The position numbers were made by a program, and so were the translations under genes. DNA of 64,000 bases from an uncultured Pelagibacteraceae bacterium (GTDB lineage: Bacteria > Pseudomonadota > Alphaproteobacteria > Pelagibacterales > Pelagibacteraceae): assembly GCA_902633965.1 (NCBI GenBank), contig CACPID010000002.1, forward strand, positions 62,001 to 126,000. The letters are read 5' to 3'. Within the stretch, counting starts at the first letter, position 1. The number at the start of each line of letters is the position of its first letter. The notes beneath the pieces are model-generated. The model worked only from the letters and a program-made list of their open reading frames with translations. It was not told where the DNA came from and did not search any database. Positions 52,527 to 61,837 of the stretch are shown here, one piece after another.

Positions 52527-54526
52527 ATCCTCTTTTTTATAGCTTTAGTTATAGCCGTCGAATTAAGTTTAAAGTGATCATAAATATCTTTGTAGGGAGC
52601 ACTTTTACCAAAATCATTAATACCAAAATTCATTCCATTAGAACCTGTATATTTTTTCCAGAATTCAGTTTCAGAAGCTTCTATAGAGACCAAAAGTTCT
52701 GTTCCAGAGAAAATTTCTTTTTTGTAGATCTCATCTTGTTTGTCAAACAACTCTTGACAAGGCATTGATATAACTTTTGAATAAATATTTTCTGTGGCTA
52801 ATTTATGGCTAACTTCGCACGCTAAGCTAGTCTCAGAACCGCTTGAAAGTAATATTACTTTTATATTTTCTCCCGTTCTCATTATTTCATATGCTCCTTT
52901 AGAGCACTTATTAATTTTACTATATTCTTTCCTTAAAGGATTTATTTTTTGTCTAGATAGTGCAATTACACTTGGTGACTCATTACTTTCCAGTGCTAAT
53001 TGCCAACACTCAAAAGTTTCAATTGTATCTGCAGGTCTAAAAACATTCAAATTAGGAATTGATCTTAAACTAGCTAACTGCTCAATTGGTTGATGTGTTG
53101 GACCGTCTTCACCAAGTCCAATCGAGTCATGAGTGAAAATATAAATCACTCTTTGTTTCATCATTGCAGCTAATCTAATTGAGGGTTTACAATAATCACT
53201 GAAAATTAAAAATGTTCCACCATAAGGTATTAAACCACTATGCAAAGACAAACCATTCATAATACCGCACATAGCGTGTTCTCTTACTCCATAATGAATA
53301 TAATTTCCTTTAAAATTTCCCGGTTTAATTATTTCATGTTTTTTAGTTTTGGTATTATTTGAACCAGCTAAATCAGCTGATCCCCCAATTAAGTTTGGCA
53401 AAGTTGAAACTAATTCTAAAAACATTTCAGATGATTTTCTTGTTGCAATAGGATTTAAATTTTTTAGATAGCTTTTTATTGCTTTTTCAATTGATTGATT
53501 AATCTGATCCTTATGATTTTTGAAACCAGGGGGGTAATTATTTTTAGAATGTCTTGTAATTGACCATCCCAACCAACCAAACTTTTTTATTTCTTTTTGA
53601 TTTTTGGATTCATCTTTTTCAGCTTTCACAGATGCTTTATAGCCAATTTCTTTCCACAATTTTCTAATCTCACTTGGAATTTCGAAAGGTTTATAATTCC
53701 AATCTAATTTTTTTCTTACCAAATTAATTTCTTCTTCACCTAGTGGACTTCCGTGAGAAGATGCTTTTCCACCTTTGTTTGGAGAGCCATAACCAATTGT
53801 TGTTTTACACGAAATAGCAAAAGGTTTTTTTGCTTTTTGTGCTTTTTTAAGAGCTCTAAAAATTTGTTTTTCATCATGTCCATTTATATCTAGATAATCC
53901 CAACCATAACTCTCAAATCTTTTTTTTGTATTATCAGATACTGCTAAGTTAGTTGGCCCATCAATTGATATTGAATTATTATCAAATAATAAAATAAGAT
54001 TTTTTAACCTAAGGTGACCTGCAAAACTTAATGCCTCATGGCTTATTCCTTCCATTAAACATCCATCCCCAGCTAAAACATAGGTCTTATGATTTATAAT
54101 TTTTTTACCTACTTTATTTTTTAAAATTTCTTCAGCTAGTGCAAAACCAACAGCATTTGCTATGCCTTGACCCAGTGGGCCAGTTGTAGTTTCAATTCCA
54201 GATCCTGGGTGATATTCAGGATGTCCTGCACAAATAGAGTCTAGTTGTCTAAAACTTTTTATATCCTCTAGAGAAACACTTTTGTAACCTGTAAGATAAA
54301 GAAGTGAATAAAGAAGCATTGATCCGTGCCCAGCCGATAAAACAAATCTATCTCTATTTAACCAATCAGGTTTTTTTGGATTAAATTTTAAAAAATCTTT
54401 AAATAGAACTGTCACTACATCAGCCATTCCCATGGGCATTCCTGGATGGCCAGAATTTGCTTTTTGTACTGCATCCATTGATAAAAACCTGATGCTATTT
54501 GCTAATTCTCTGTGTTGTTTGCTCAA
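52523..54526 (-). CDS. tkt: Transketolase
   Basis: A 667-residue thiamine-diphosphate enzyme. [11 protein letters not shown] near residue 26, [16 protein letters not shown] near 63, the ThDP motif [13 protein letters not shown] near 153, and the pyrimidine-domain [14 protein letters not shown] near 405 are in place. It moves two-carbon units in the pentose-phosphate pathway and opens the minus-strand operon; its promoter must lie in the 54-base gap to the divergent gene at 54581. Confidence 0.97.
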   Translation of the reverse strand: MSKQHRELANSIRFLSMDAVQKANSGHPGMPMGMADVVTVLFKDFLKFNPKKPDWLNRDRFVLSAGHGSMLLYSLLYLTGYKSVSLEDIKSFRQLDSICAGHPEYHPGSGIETTTGPLGQGIANAVGFALAEEILKNKVGKKIINHKTYVLAGDGCLMEGISHEALSFAGHLRLKNLILLFDNNSISIDGPTNLAVSDNTKKRFESYGWDYLDINGHDEKQIFRALKKAQKAKKPFAISCKTTIGYGSPNKGGKASSHGSPLGEEEINLVRKKLDWNYKPFEIPSEIRKLWKEIGYKASVKAEKDESKNQKEIKKFGWLGWSITRHSKNNYPPGFKNHKDQINQSIEKAIKSYLKNLNPIATRKSSEMFLELVSTLPNLIGGSADLAGSNNTKTKKHEIIKPGNFKGNYIHYGVREHAMCGIMNGLSLHSGLIPYGGTFLIFSDYCKPSIRLAAMMKQRVIYIFTHDSIGLGEDGPTHQPIEQLASLRSIPNLNVFRPADTIETFECWQLALESNESPSVIALSRQKINPLRKEYSKINKCSKGAYEIMRTGENIKVILLSSGSETSLACEVSHKLATENIYSKVISMPCQELFDKQDEIYKKEIFSGTELLVSIEASETEFWKKYTGSNGMNFGINDFGKSAPYKDIYDHFKLNSTAITKAIKKRI

Positions 54527-54580
54527 AAATTATCCTATCTAGACTAAGAAGACTCAATTTAATAATATAAGTATATATAT

Positions 54581-54895
54581 ATGAAAACTTTTAATGAAAA
54601 AGAAGAAAAACTTAATTCTTCACTTCAGAAGTTAAAAAAATTAAAATTTGAAAATCCACAGTTAGCAGAACAGACTAAAAATTTAAAAGATCAAAAAAAT
54701 CAATTAGAAATTGAAAAAAGGGATATAGAGGAGAAGTATAGAGTTCTTGTAACTGAACATGAGACTTTAAGGAAAAAAATAAAAGACGAAAAACTCTCGC
54801 AAAGACATAAAGAATTAAAATTTAACGAAAAAATTGATGAATTAAATCAAGAAACAGATATTTTGTTAGAAGAGATTGATAAATGGCAAATGTAA
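54581..54895 (+). CDS. Coiled-coil protein upstream of zapA
   Basis: A 104-residue, almost entirely charged helical protein with heptad-like spacing from residue 5 to 100 (for example KNQLEIEKRDIEEKYRVL). No catalytic motif or membrane span is present. Other Alphaproteobacteria carry a small coiled-coil gene (DUF4164 type) at the same position before zapA, which may be the same protein, but similarity is not provable by eye. It overlaps zapA by 13 bases, so a partner of ZapA in division-ring assembly is plausible. Confidence 0.6.
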   Translation: MKTFNEKEEKLNSSLQKLKKLKFENPQLAEQTKNLKDQKNQLEIEKRDIEEKYRVLVTEHETLRKKIKDEKLSQRHKELKFNEKIDELNQETDILLEEIDKWQM

Positions 54896-55329
54896 ATATT
54901 AAATTTAATGGTAAAGAATTTTTGCTATCCTGTGATGACGGCCAAGAGGAGCATTTAGAGGAATTATCAAACCTTCTTAGCAAAAAATTCGAAGAATTAA
55001 AATCAAGCTTAGGAAATATAGGTGAAAATAAATTGTTATTGATTACATCAATTAAAATTATTGATGAATATTTTGAAACAATGAAAAAAGTCGATAATAA
55101 AAAAAAAGAGCTTCAGTTATTAAAAGATAAATTTTTAGATTTAAAAAAATTAGTCTATAAATATAAAGATGAAAAAGAGAGTGAAATTCAAACTTTGGTA
55201 AATGAACACGAAAACTTAAAAAAAGAAATTAATAAAATCCATGAAAATTACTCAAGAATTATTGAAAATACGACCAAACAAATAGATGATTTTGTCGAAA
55301 AAATTAGCACAGAAAACTCAGTACAATAA
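54883..55329 (+). CDS. zapA: Cell division protein ZapA-like
   Basis: A 148-residue protein. The first 50 residues (VNIKFNGKEFLLSCDDGQEEHL onward, split) match the ZapA head that binds FtsZ, followed by LLITSIKIIDEY near 55 and a long coiled coil that is extended compared with the roughly 100-residue E. coli protein. The usual 6S RNA gene between zapA and the cyclo-ligase is absent, because only 3 bases separate them. Confidence 0.82.
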   Translation: MANVNIKFNGKEFLLSCDDGQEEHLEELSNLLSKKFEELKSSLGNIGENKLLLITSIKIIDEYFETMKKVDNKKKELQLLKDKFLDLKKLVYKYKDEKESEIQTLVNEHENLKKEINKIHENYSRIIENTTKQIDDFVEKISTENSVQ

Positions 55330-55332
55330 ATT

Positions 55333-55878
55333 GTGTTAAAACATCAAATCAGAAAAAAAATATTAAAAATTAGAGACAAAAAATATTCTAAATCATTAAA
55401 CATTGATAAAAAAAAAATTTTTAGAATTATTCAAAAAGCTAATATAAAAAAACCAGTAGTTGGTATTTATTATCCAGTTAATTCTGAAGTTAGCACAAAA
55501 AAAATAATGGAGTTTTTAGAAAAAAAAAAATTTATATTATCACTTCCAATTTTAAAAAATAATATTGAAATGGAATTTTATAAATATAAATTAAAAGATC
55601 CCCTTTATATTAATAAATATGGCATACCAGAGCCAAAAAAGAAAATGAAAGTTAAGCCAAATATTTTAATAATACCCTTAGTTGCGTTTGATAAAAAACT
55701 AAATCGTTTAGGTTATGGTGGAGGTTTTTATGATCGTTTTTTATGCAAGATGGGAGAAAATATAATTATTAAATTGGGTTTAGCCTTTTCGTACCAAATG
55801 ATTAAATACGTACCTGTTGAAAAATTTGACAGAAAATTGGATGTTATTTTAACTGAGAAAGAGATATTTGAAATATGA
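55333..55878 (+). CDS. 5-formyltetrahydrofolate cyclo-ligase
   Basis: A 181-residue protein that starts with GTG at 55333. YYPVNSEVSTKKIM near residue 49 and the ATP/folate motif RLGYGGGFYDRFL near 132 are the family signature. It converts 5-formyl-THF, a side product that inhibits folate enzymes, back to 5,10-methenyl-THF. Neighbours overlap or abut: zapA 3 bases before, the phosphodiesterase gene overlapping by 4. Confidence 0.9.
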   Translation: MLKHQIRKKILKIRDKKYSKSLNIDKKKIFRIIQKANIKKPVVGIYYPVNSEVSTKKIMEFLEKKKFILSLPILKNNIEMEFYKYKLKDPLYINKYGIPEPKKKMKVKPNILIIPLVAFDKKLNRLGYGGGFYDRFLCKMGENIIIKLGLAFSYQMIKYVPVEKFDRKLDVILTEKEIFEI

Positions 55879-56681
55879 GGATATTATTTTTAGGAGATGT
55901 AGTAGGTGAACCAGGGTGCAATGCAATAAAAAAAAATTTAAAAAATCAAATTAAATTAAAAAAAATTGATTTTGTAATTGTCAATGGTGAAAATGCAGCT
56001 AAAGAAGGAGTGGGGATTACAGAAAAAATCTCTAAAGATTTTTTTAATTGTGGTGTTGATGTAATCACAACTGGAAATCATGTTTGGGATCAAAAAGAAA
56101 CTGCGGAATATATAGATAAAGAAAAAAGACTACTTAGACCTTATAATTTAATACCACCATCACCTGGAAAAGGATTTGAAATATTTGAAACAAAAAATAA
56201 ATCTAAAGTAGGTGTTTTAAATTTAATGGGAAATGTATTTATGAAAAAGTGCGACAATGTCTTTGAGTCTATAAAAAAATTTAATTCACAAAATAAATTA
56301 AAAGAAAATTACGATTATTTGATTGTTGATTTTCATGGAGAAATAACAAGCGAAAAAATGGCGGTTGGACACTTTATGGATGGTATTGCTACTCTCGTAA
56401 TTGGTACCCACACTCACATTCCAACAAGTGATACAAGAATATTAAAAAAGGGAACAGGTTATCAAACTGATGCAGGAATGTGTGGGGATTATGATTCAGT
56501 CATTGGAATGAACAAAGAAAACTCAATTAAAAAATTTTTTAAACTGGATGCAAAAAAACATTTCCCTGCAACAGGACAAGCAAGCCTTTCAGGTGTAATT
56601 GTAGATTGTAATAGAGATACTGGTTTAGCTGATAAAATTAATAACTTTATCTTTGGTGGAGATTTAAAAAATACAAATTAG
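55875..56681 (+). CDS. YmdB-like metallophosphodiesterase (TIGR00282 family)
   Basis: A 268-residue metallophosphoesterase: GDVVGEPG at residues 6-13, VNGENAAKEGVGI near 35, TTGNHVWD near 67, DFHGEITSEKMAVGHFMDG near 152 and GTHTHIPTSD near 178 give the full set of metal ligands. Bacillus YmdB and relatives are cAMP/2',3'-cyclic nucleotide phosphodiesterases. The gene lies between the cyclo-ligase and yebC with 4- and 2-base junctions. Confidence 0.9.
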   Translation: MRILFLGDVVGEPGCNAIKKNLKNQIKLKKIDFVIVNGENAAKEGVGITEKISKDFFNCGVDVITTGNHVWDQKETAEYIDKEKRLLRPYNLIPPSPGKGFEIFETKNKSKVGVLNLMGNVFMKKCDNVFESIKKFNSQNKLKENYDYLIVDFHGEITSEKMAVGHFMDGIATLVIGTHTHIPTSDTRILKKGTGYQTDAGMCGDYDSVIGMNKENSIKKFFKLDAKKHFPATGQASLSGVIVDCNRDTGLADKINNFIFGGDLKNTN

Positions 56682-56683
56682 TT

Positions 56684-57409
56684 ATGGCAGGTCATTCACA
56701 TTGGGCAGGAATTAAACACAAGAAAGGTAGAGCAGATAAACAAAGATCAAAAATTTTTTCAAAAATATCCAAAGAAATTACCGTTGCTGCCAAATTAGGT
56801 GATAAAAATCCTGATATGAATTCTAGACTGAGATCAGCCATACAATCAGCACGTTCAGCTAATATGCCAAAAGAAAATATTGAGAGAGCAATTGATAAAT
56901 CCACAAACATAAATTCCTCAAATTTTCAGAGTATGAGATACGAGGGTTTTGGACCAAAAAATATTGCAGTTATAGTAGAAGCATTAACTGATAATAAAAA
57001 TCGAACTGCATCAAAAATTAGAACTATTTTTCAAAAGAATGGAGGTAGCCTTGGCTCCTCTGGCTCTGCATCTCATAATTTTAAACAAATTGGAGTCATT
57101 AAAATTCCAAAAAATGAAATTTCAGAGGAGAAAATTTTAGATATTGCTATTGATGCAGGCGCAGAAGAGTGCCATTCTGATAATGAAATTCATGAGATAC
57201 ATTGTGAAAAAAATAAAATATACGAAGTAAAAAAAAAATTAGAGATGACTGTTAAAAATTTTATATCAACAGAAATTGAATGGATACCTATTAATAATGT
57301 AATTATTTCCAAAGATATTTTTGACGAAATAAGTAGTTTTTTAGATTCACTTGATAATGATGATGATGTACAAAATATTTTTACGAATCTAAAAATTGGG
57401 AGTAACTAA
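56684..57409 (+). CDS. yebC: YebC/PmpR-family transcription/translation factor
   Basis: A 241-residue protein beginning MAGHSHWAGIKHKKGRADKQR, the near-invariant start of the YebC family, with GGSLGSSGSASHNF near residue 124. The family was described as a DNA-binding regulator and more recently as a factor aiding ribosomes on proline stretches. The last base overlaps the first of the resolvase gene. Confidence 0.95.
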   Translation: MAGHSHWAGIKHKKGRADKQRSKIFSKISKEITVAAKLGDKNPDMNSRLRSAIQSARSANMPKENIERAIDKSTNINSSNFQSMRYEGFGPKNIAVIVEALTDNKNRTASKIRTIFQKNGGSLGSSGSASHNFKQIGVIKIPKNEISEEKILDIAIDAGAEECHSDNEIHEIHCEKNKIYEVKKKLEMTVKNFISTEIEWIPINNVIISKDIFDEISSFLDSLDNDDDVQNIFTNLKIGSN

Positions 57410-57900
57410 TGCTGATTATTGGAATTGATCCAGGAATTTCTGGCGCAATTTGTTTTATGGAAGATGGAAAAGTAACCGATGTAATAGAAATGCCAAGTAT
57501 GGCTGAAGGAAAGAAAAATAAAAAACAAGTCAACAGTTCTCAAATATTTAATGAAATTTCCTCTAAAATAAAAAATTACAACAAGAATGAGATTAAGGTA
57601 GTCATAGAACATGTAACGGCTATGCCTGGACAAGGAGTAACGAGCATGTTTAATTTTGGTCAATCATTTGGTGTATTAAAGGGTATATGCTCAGCAATGA
57701 ATTTATCAATGTATTTTGTTAGGCCTGCTAAATGGAAAAAATATTTTAATTTGATTAACTCAGAAAAAGACGCTAGTAGAACTAGAGCGATCGAAATATT
57801 TCCCTATTTTTCAATGAATTTATCAAAAAAAAAAGATGCAAATAAAGCTGATGCCATGCTTATTGCCAGTTATTTCTTCGAAAATTTAAGATCAGAATAG
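57409..57900 (+). CDS. RuvC-like Holliday-junction nuclease, phage-type
   Basis: A 163-residue RNase-H-fold nuclease. Asp7 in IIGIDPGISG, Glu67 in VIEHV and the C-terminal acidic residues Asp143 and Asp148 (DANKADAMLIA) can supply the four catalytic positions. The segment TAMPGQGVTSMFNFGQSFGVL near 70 and the VRPAKWKKYF near 104 are those of the short RuvC-like resolvases common in phages and some Alphaproteobacteria, not of canonical RuvC. It stands between yebC and tolQ, where ruvC, ruvA and ruvB normally are; ruvA and ruvB are absent here. Confidence 0.78.
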   Translation: MLIIGIDPGISGAICFMEDGKVTDVIEMPSMAEGKKNKKQVNSSQIFNEISSKIKNYNKNEIKVVIEHVTAMPGQGVTSMFNFGQSFGVLKGICSAMNLSMYFVRPAKWKKYFNLINSEKDASRTRAIEIFPYFSMNLSKKKDANKADAMLIASYFFENLRSE

Positions 57901-57955
57901 ACAATTTTGAAATTTAAGACAAATTGATGACACAATTAAGTGACAAGTAGATCGA

Positions 57956-58630
57956 ATGGAAGCAGATATAACATCACAAGCAGTAGGTTTAGCAAGTAAC
58001 ACTGACTTTTCACTTGTTCAACTATTTATACGTGCAGATTTTGTAGTCAAGTCTGTAATAATTATTCTAATAGCTTGCTCAGTATACTCATGGGCAATAA
58101 TAATTGAAAAAGTAAAATTATTTAAAAAAATAAATGAATCCTCTGAGATTTTTGAAGAACGATTTTGGAAATCAAAGTCAGCTGAATCTTTTTATAATAC
58201 TATTCCAAAAAATATAGAGGATCCAATGGCGCTGGTTTTTAGATCGTCTATGGAAGCAGCACTAAAAACAAGATCAAAAACTCAACTCAATGAAAGACTT
58301 TCAAACATGCTTGAAATAAATATAGAGAAACAGATGAATAAAATTGAAAAGAGTTATACTTTTCTTGCAACTGTAGGTGCAACAGCTCCTTTCATTGGAT
58401 TATTTGGTACAGTTTGGGGAATAATGAATTCATTTCAATCAATTGCTATATCAAGAAATACTAGTTTAGCAATTGTTGCCCCAGGGATTGCAGAAGCTCT
58501 TTTTGCAACTGCACTTGGCTTGTTAGCTGCCATACCAGCAGTAATAGCTTATAATAAATTTAATAGTGACTCAAAAAAATACTCGCAGAAATTAGAAAAT
58601 TTTTCAAAAAGATTTCTAACAATAATTTAA
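57956..58630 (+). CDS. tolQ: TolQ
   Basis: A 224-residue inner-membrane proton channel with three helices (about residues 27-50, 130-155 and 175-200). ATVGATAPFIGLFGTVWGIM near 135 and ALFATALGLLAAIPAVI near 180 are typical of TolQ/ExbB. It powers the Tol-Pal envelope system with TolR. The next gene follows by one base. Confidence 0.94.
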   Translation: MEADITSQAVGLASNTDFSLVQLFIRADFVVKSVIIILIACSVYSWAIIIEKVKLFKKINESSEIFEERFWKSKSAESFYNTIPKNIEDPMALVFRSSMEAALKTRSKTQLNERLSNMLEINIEKQMNKIEKSYTFLATVGATAPFIGLFGTVWGIMNSFQSIAISRNTSLAIVAPGIAEALFATALGLLAAIPAVIAYNKFNSDSKKYSQKLENFSKRFLTII

Positions 58631-58631
58631 A

Positions 58632-59048
58632 ATGGCTTTTAATCTTAAAAGATCAAAAAATGATCCAATGAGTGAGATCAATGTCACTCCTTTCGTTGAT
58701 GTTATGCTTGTACTTTTAATTATATTCATGGTTACGGCACCCTTATTAACAGTAGGAGTTCAGGTTGATTTGCCAGAAAGTTCAGCCGACTCTCTTCCAG
58801 AGGAACAAGAGCCTTTGACACTAACAATCAATTCTAAAGGAGAAATATTTATCCAAGAATCTAAAGTGGAATATGAAAAAATTATAGCGAAAATTTTAGC
58901 AGTCTCAAAAAATAGAACTGATACCAGAATATATGTCAGAGGTGACAAGACAATAAATTATGGTAGAGTTTTAGAGGTGATGGGAATGCTTTCTGGTTCA
59001 GGCTTTACAAAGGTAGCCCTGATATCCGAACCTTACAAAGAAAGGTAA
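58632..59048 (+). CDS. tolR: TolR
   Basis: A 138-residue protein with one membrane helix (residues about 16-38) preceded by the conserved PMSEINVTPFVDVMLVLL, whose Asp carries the proton. The periplasmic domain has YVRGDKTINYGRVLEVMG near 101. It forms the motor with TolQ. It ends 4 bases before tolA. Confidence 0.95.
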   Translation: MAFNLKRSKNDPMSEINVTPFVDVMLVLLIIFMVTAPLLTVGVQVDLPESSADSLPEEQEPLTLTINSKGEIFIQESKVEYEKIIAKILAVSKNRTDTRIYVRGDKTINYGRVLEVMGMLSGSGFTKVALISEPYKER

Positions 59049-59052
59049 AATC

Positions 59053-59865
59053 TTGGTTAGAAATGTAATAATCTCATCTGGATTCCATATCATAATGATA
59101 TTTATAACAGCAATAAGTCTCCCTTTTTTAACAAAAGAACCAATAGACTTACCCCCTCTTGTGTCTGTAGAATTAATACAAATATCAGATAAGACTAATA
59201 TTCCTTATGCGCCAAAAGCAAAAAAAATAATTGAAGAAGTAAAGAAAAAAGAAGAGGAAAAACTAACATCTGAACAAGCGCCACCAAAAAAAGTTAAAAA
59301 AGAAAAACCAGATGCAGTTCCCTTGCCTGACGAAAATATTGAAAAAGTAAAAAAAATTGAGGAAAAAAAACAAAATCCAGAAAAGCTCGATGAAGAAATT
59401 AAACAAGTTTCTGAATTTGAAAAAAAAGAATTATTTGATCCAAATAATATAGCCGCTTTAATTGATAAATCAAAAGAAGAATTCGCTGAAACTACAAAAA
59501 AAACTAATAAAATATCGCAATCTCAAAAAAAAGATCTAAGTATTACAAGTCTTACTTTGAGTGAAGAGGATGCATTAAAAGCACAAATTTTTGGTTGCTG
59601 GAGTATTCCTTTAGGATTACCATATAATGAAAATTTATTAGTAAGAATTAAATTACAGTTAAAACCAGATGGAACGGTTGTTAAATCTGAGATATTGGAT
59701 CATGCAAGGATGAATACACCAGGTCAGGGATTTTATAAAGTTTTGGCAGAAAGTGCGCTTAGAGCAATTAAAATGTGTCAACCCTTAAGGGTACCCACTG
59801 AAGGTTATGAAAGATGGAAAGAACTTCAATTAAATTTCGATGCAAGAGAGATGTTAGAGGGATGA
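59053..59865 (+). CDS. tolA: TolA
   Basis: A 270-residue protein starting at TTG 59053. One N-terminal membrane helix (residues about 4-24), a lysine/glutamate-rich linker to about 165, and a C-terminal TonB/TolA-like domain with [20 protein letters not shown] near 187. TolA links the TolQR motor to Pal in the outer membrane. The linker is much shorter than in E. coli TolA (421 residues). The stop overlaps tolB as ATGA. Confidence 0.88.
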   Translation: MVRNVIISSGFHIIMIFITAISLPFLTKEPIDLPPLVSVELIQISDKTNIPYAPKAKKIIEEVKKKEEEKLTSEQAPPKKVKKEKPDAVPLPDENIEKVKKIEEKKQNPEKLDEEIKQVSEFEKKELFDPNNIAALIDKSKEEFAETTKKTNKISQSQKKDLSITSLTLSEEDALKAQIFGCWSIPLGLPYNENLLVRIKLQLKPDGTVVKSEILDHARMNTPGQGFYKVLAESALRAIKMCQPLRVPTEGYERWKELQLNFDAREMLEG

Positions 59866-61205
59866 TTAAATATTTTAAATATATTGTAATTTTTTTGTTT
59901 AGCATCACACATGCAAATGCTCTAATTGAAGTTGATATTACAAGAGGAAATTTAAATCCTCTGCCTATTGCTGTATCTCCATTATCAATTGATAGTAATT
60001 CTAACGAAGCACTCCAAAAAACATTGAAAAAAAAAAATATTGGATCTGAAATCTCAAAGGTTGTTGAAAATAACCTGCAAACTTCTGGTTTATTTAATCC
60101 CTTGAGCAAAGATGCTTTTCTTCAGAAGCCAGATATAGCACATTTAAAACCAAGATTTGAAGATTGGTCTTTGATTAAAGCTCAAGCGCTCATCACAGGA
60201 AAAGTATTTTATCAAAATGAAAAACTAAGAGTAGAATTTAGATTGTGGGACGTGTTAGCAGGTAAAGAAATGATGGCATTAGCTTTTACTACAGTGCCAA
60301 CAAATTGGCGAAGAGTTGGACATATAATTACCGACAAAGTTTACGAGAGGTTAACTGGAGAAAAAGGTTATTTTGATACAAGGATAATTTATGTTTCAGA
60401 AGAGGGACCAAAAACCAAAAGAATTAAAAAACTTGCGATAATGGATCAAGATGGATTTAATACAAAATATTTAACATTAGGAAATGAGTTAGTTTTGACC
60501 CCAAGATTTAATCCTACAAATCAAATGATTACTTATTTGTCTTATTTTAGAAATCTTCCTAGGGTTTATCTTTTAGATATTGAAACAGGTATACAGGAGG
60601 TAGTAGGTGATTTTCCAGGAATGACATTTGCACCAAGGTTTTCACCAAATGGAAAAAAAATTATCATGAGTTTTGCTATGGATGGAAATTCTGACATATA
60701 CACTATGGATTTAGAGAATAGAGTAGTTGAAAGAATTACAAATCATCCTTCAATTGATACGTCTCCATCTTATTCACCTGACGGAAAATATATTTGCTTT
60801 AATTCTGACAGAAGTGGTTATCAACAGATATATGTTATGAAGAGCGATGGTACAAAAGTAAAAAGAATTTCATTTGGCAAAGGTTTATACGGTACACCCG
60901 TATGGTCTCCAAGGGGGGACTTAATAGCATTTACAAAACTTCACAAGGGAAAGTTTTATATTGGCGTAATGAGAACGGATGGTTCTGGTGAGAGGTTATT
61001 GACGGAAAACTTTTACCAAGAAGCACCCTCGTGGTCACCTAATGGTAGAGTGCTTATATTCTATAGAGAGACCAAGTCAGACTCTGAAGGTAAGGGGTTT
61101 TCTGCTAAATTATGGTCAATTGATTTAACGGGCTATAATGAGAGATTGGTGGACACTGAAACCGATGCTTCCGACCCATCTTGGTCGTCTTTATTAAGTA
61201 ATTAG
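59862..61205 (+). CDS. tolB: TolB
   Basis: A 447-residue periplasmic protein. A signal peptide ([20 protein letters not shown]) starts at ATG 59862; the longer frame from 59814 would hide this signal and overlap tolA by 52 bases, so 59862 is chosen. A small N-terminal domain precedes a beta-propeller with repeated [18 protein letters not shown]-type blades (residues about 220-430). It binds Pal and TolA. Confidence 0.95.
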   Translation: MIKYFKYIVIFLFSITHANALIEVDITRGNLNPLPIAVSPLSIDSNSNEALQKTLKKKNIGSEISKVVENNLQTSGLFNPLSKDAFLQKPDIAHLKPRFEDWSLIKAQALITGKVFYQNEKLRVEFRLWDVLAGKEMMALAFTTVPTNWRRVGHIITDKVYERLTGEKGYFDTRIIYVSEEGPKTKRIKKLAIMDQDGFNTKYLTLGNELVLTPRFNPTNQMITYLSYFRNLPRVYLLDIETGIQEVVGDFPGMTFAPRFSPNGKKIIMSFAMDGNSDIYTMDLENRVVERITNHPSIDTSPSYSPDGKYICFNSDRSGYQQIYVMKSDGTKVKRISFGKGLYGTPVWSPRGDLIAFTKLHKGKFYIGVMRTDGSGERLLTENFYQEAPSWSPNGRVLIFYRETKSDSEGKGFSAKLWSIDLTGYNERLVDTETDASDPSWSSLLSN

Positions 61206-61215
61206 GATTAAATAG

Positions 61216-61244
61216 TTGATTTTTATACTTGAAAGATTTAATTA
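61216..61244 (+). promoter_or_regulatory. Possible promoter upstream of pal
   Basis: TTGATT (61216-61221) and TAATTA (61239-61244), 17 bases apart, lie in the 78-base gap between tolB and pal, the largest gap in the tol-pal cluster. The -10 match is weak. Confidence 0.3.
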
Positions 61245-61271
61245 GTTGTGAAAAACTTAAAATATTCAAAT

Positions 61272-61277
61272 AAGGAG
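61272..61277 (+). promoter_or_regulatory. Strong ribosome binding site of pal
   Basis: AAGGAG ends 6 bases before ATG 61284. Most genes in this window begin in overlaps with no purine-rich leader, so this clear Shine-Dalgarno site stands out and fits the need for abundant Pal lipoprotein. Confidence 0.65.
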
Positions 61278-61283
61278 TAGTTA

Positions 61284-61760
61284 ATGATTTTAACGAAAAT
61301 TTTCAAAAATGCATTTTTGATAATGCTAGCAAGTTTAGTGCTTTCTGCTTGTGCAACTAAAAAAGTTACGAATCAAATGCAGGGCGATGTTTATACTGGA
61401 AAAGATACAGTTGAATATTTAGCTTCAGGAGTTGCAGATAGAGTTTTCTTTGCAACAAATGAATCAGTCTTGACTACTGCTTCAAGAGAAACTTTGAGAA
61501 AACAAGCAGCTTGGTTAAGAAAAAATTCAAAAATAAATGTTGTGCTAGAAGGTCATGCTGATGAAAGAGGAACAAGAGAATATAACTTAGCTTTAGGTGA
61601 AAGAAGAGCAAATTCAGTTAAAGACTATCTTATGACTTACGGAATTTCTGGAAATAGAATTTCAGTAATCAGCTATGGTAAAGAGAGACCTGTTGATTCA
61701 GGTTCAAATCCTTTAGCTTGGTCAAAAAATAGAAGATCAGTAACAGTTAAAGCAAACTAA
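61284..61760 (+). CDS. pal: Peptidoglycan-associated lipoprotein Pal
   Basis: A 158-residue lipoprotein. Signal peptide to residue 22 with lipobox LSAC (lipidated Cys23), then an OmpA-like domain with VLEGHADERGTREYNLALGERRAN near 92 (split), the diaminopimelate-binding motif, and SYGKERPV near 132. It anchors the outer membrane to peptidoglycan. A terminator-like hairpin follows. Confidence 0.96.
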   Translation: MILTKIFKNAFLIMLASLVLSACATKKVTNQMQGDVYTGKDTVEYLASGVADRVFFATNESVLTTASRETLRKQAAWLRKNSKINVVLEGHADERGTREYNLALGERRANSVKDYLMTYGISGNRISVISYGKERPVDSGSNPLAWSKNRRSVTVKAN

Positions 61761-61777
61761 TTTACAAAAAACTAAAA

Positions 61778-61809
61778 GGCCCTGATTAGATAATCAGGGT
61801 CTTTTTTTT
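61778..61809 (+). terminator. Rho-independent terminator after pal
   Basis: GGCCCTGATTA and TAATCAGGGTC pair across a short loop and are followed by eight T (61802-61809). Stem with GC base and T-run make this the clearest terminator in the window; it separates pal from cpoB. Confidence 0.85.
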
Positions 61810-61837
61810 GCCATCATTATAATTACAAATAATCTTG

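Noticed and set aside
55320-55340. 6S RNA between zapA and the cyclo-ligase gene
   Set aside because: Only three bases separate the two genes, leaving no room for it.
59814-59861. TolB start at 59814
   Set aside because: It puts a charged 16-residue stretch before the signal peptide and overlaps tolA by 52 bases; ATG 59862 gives a normal secretory signal and an ATGA overlap.
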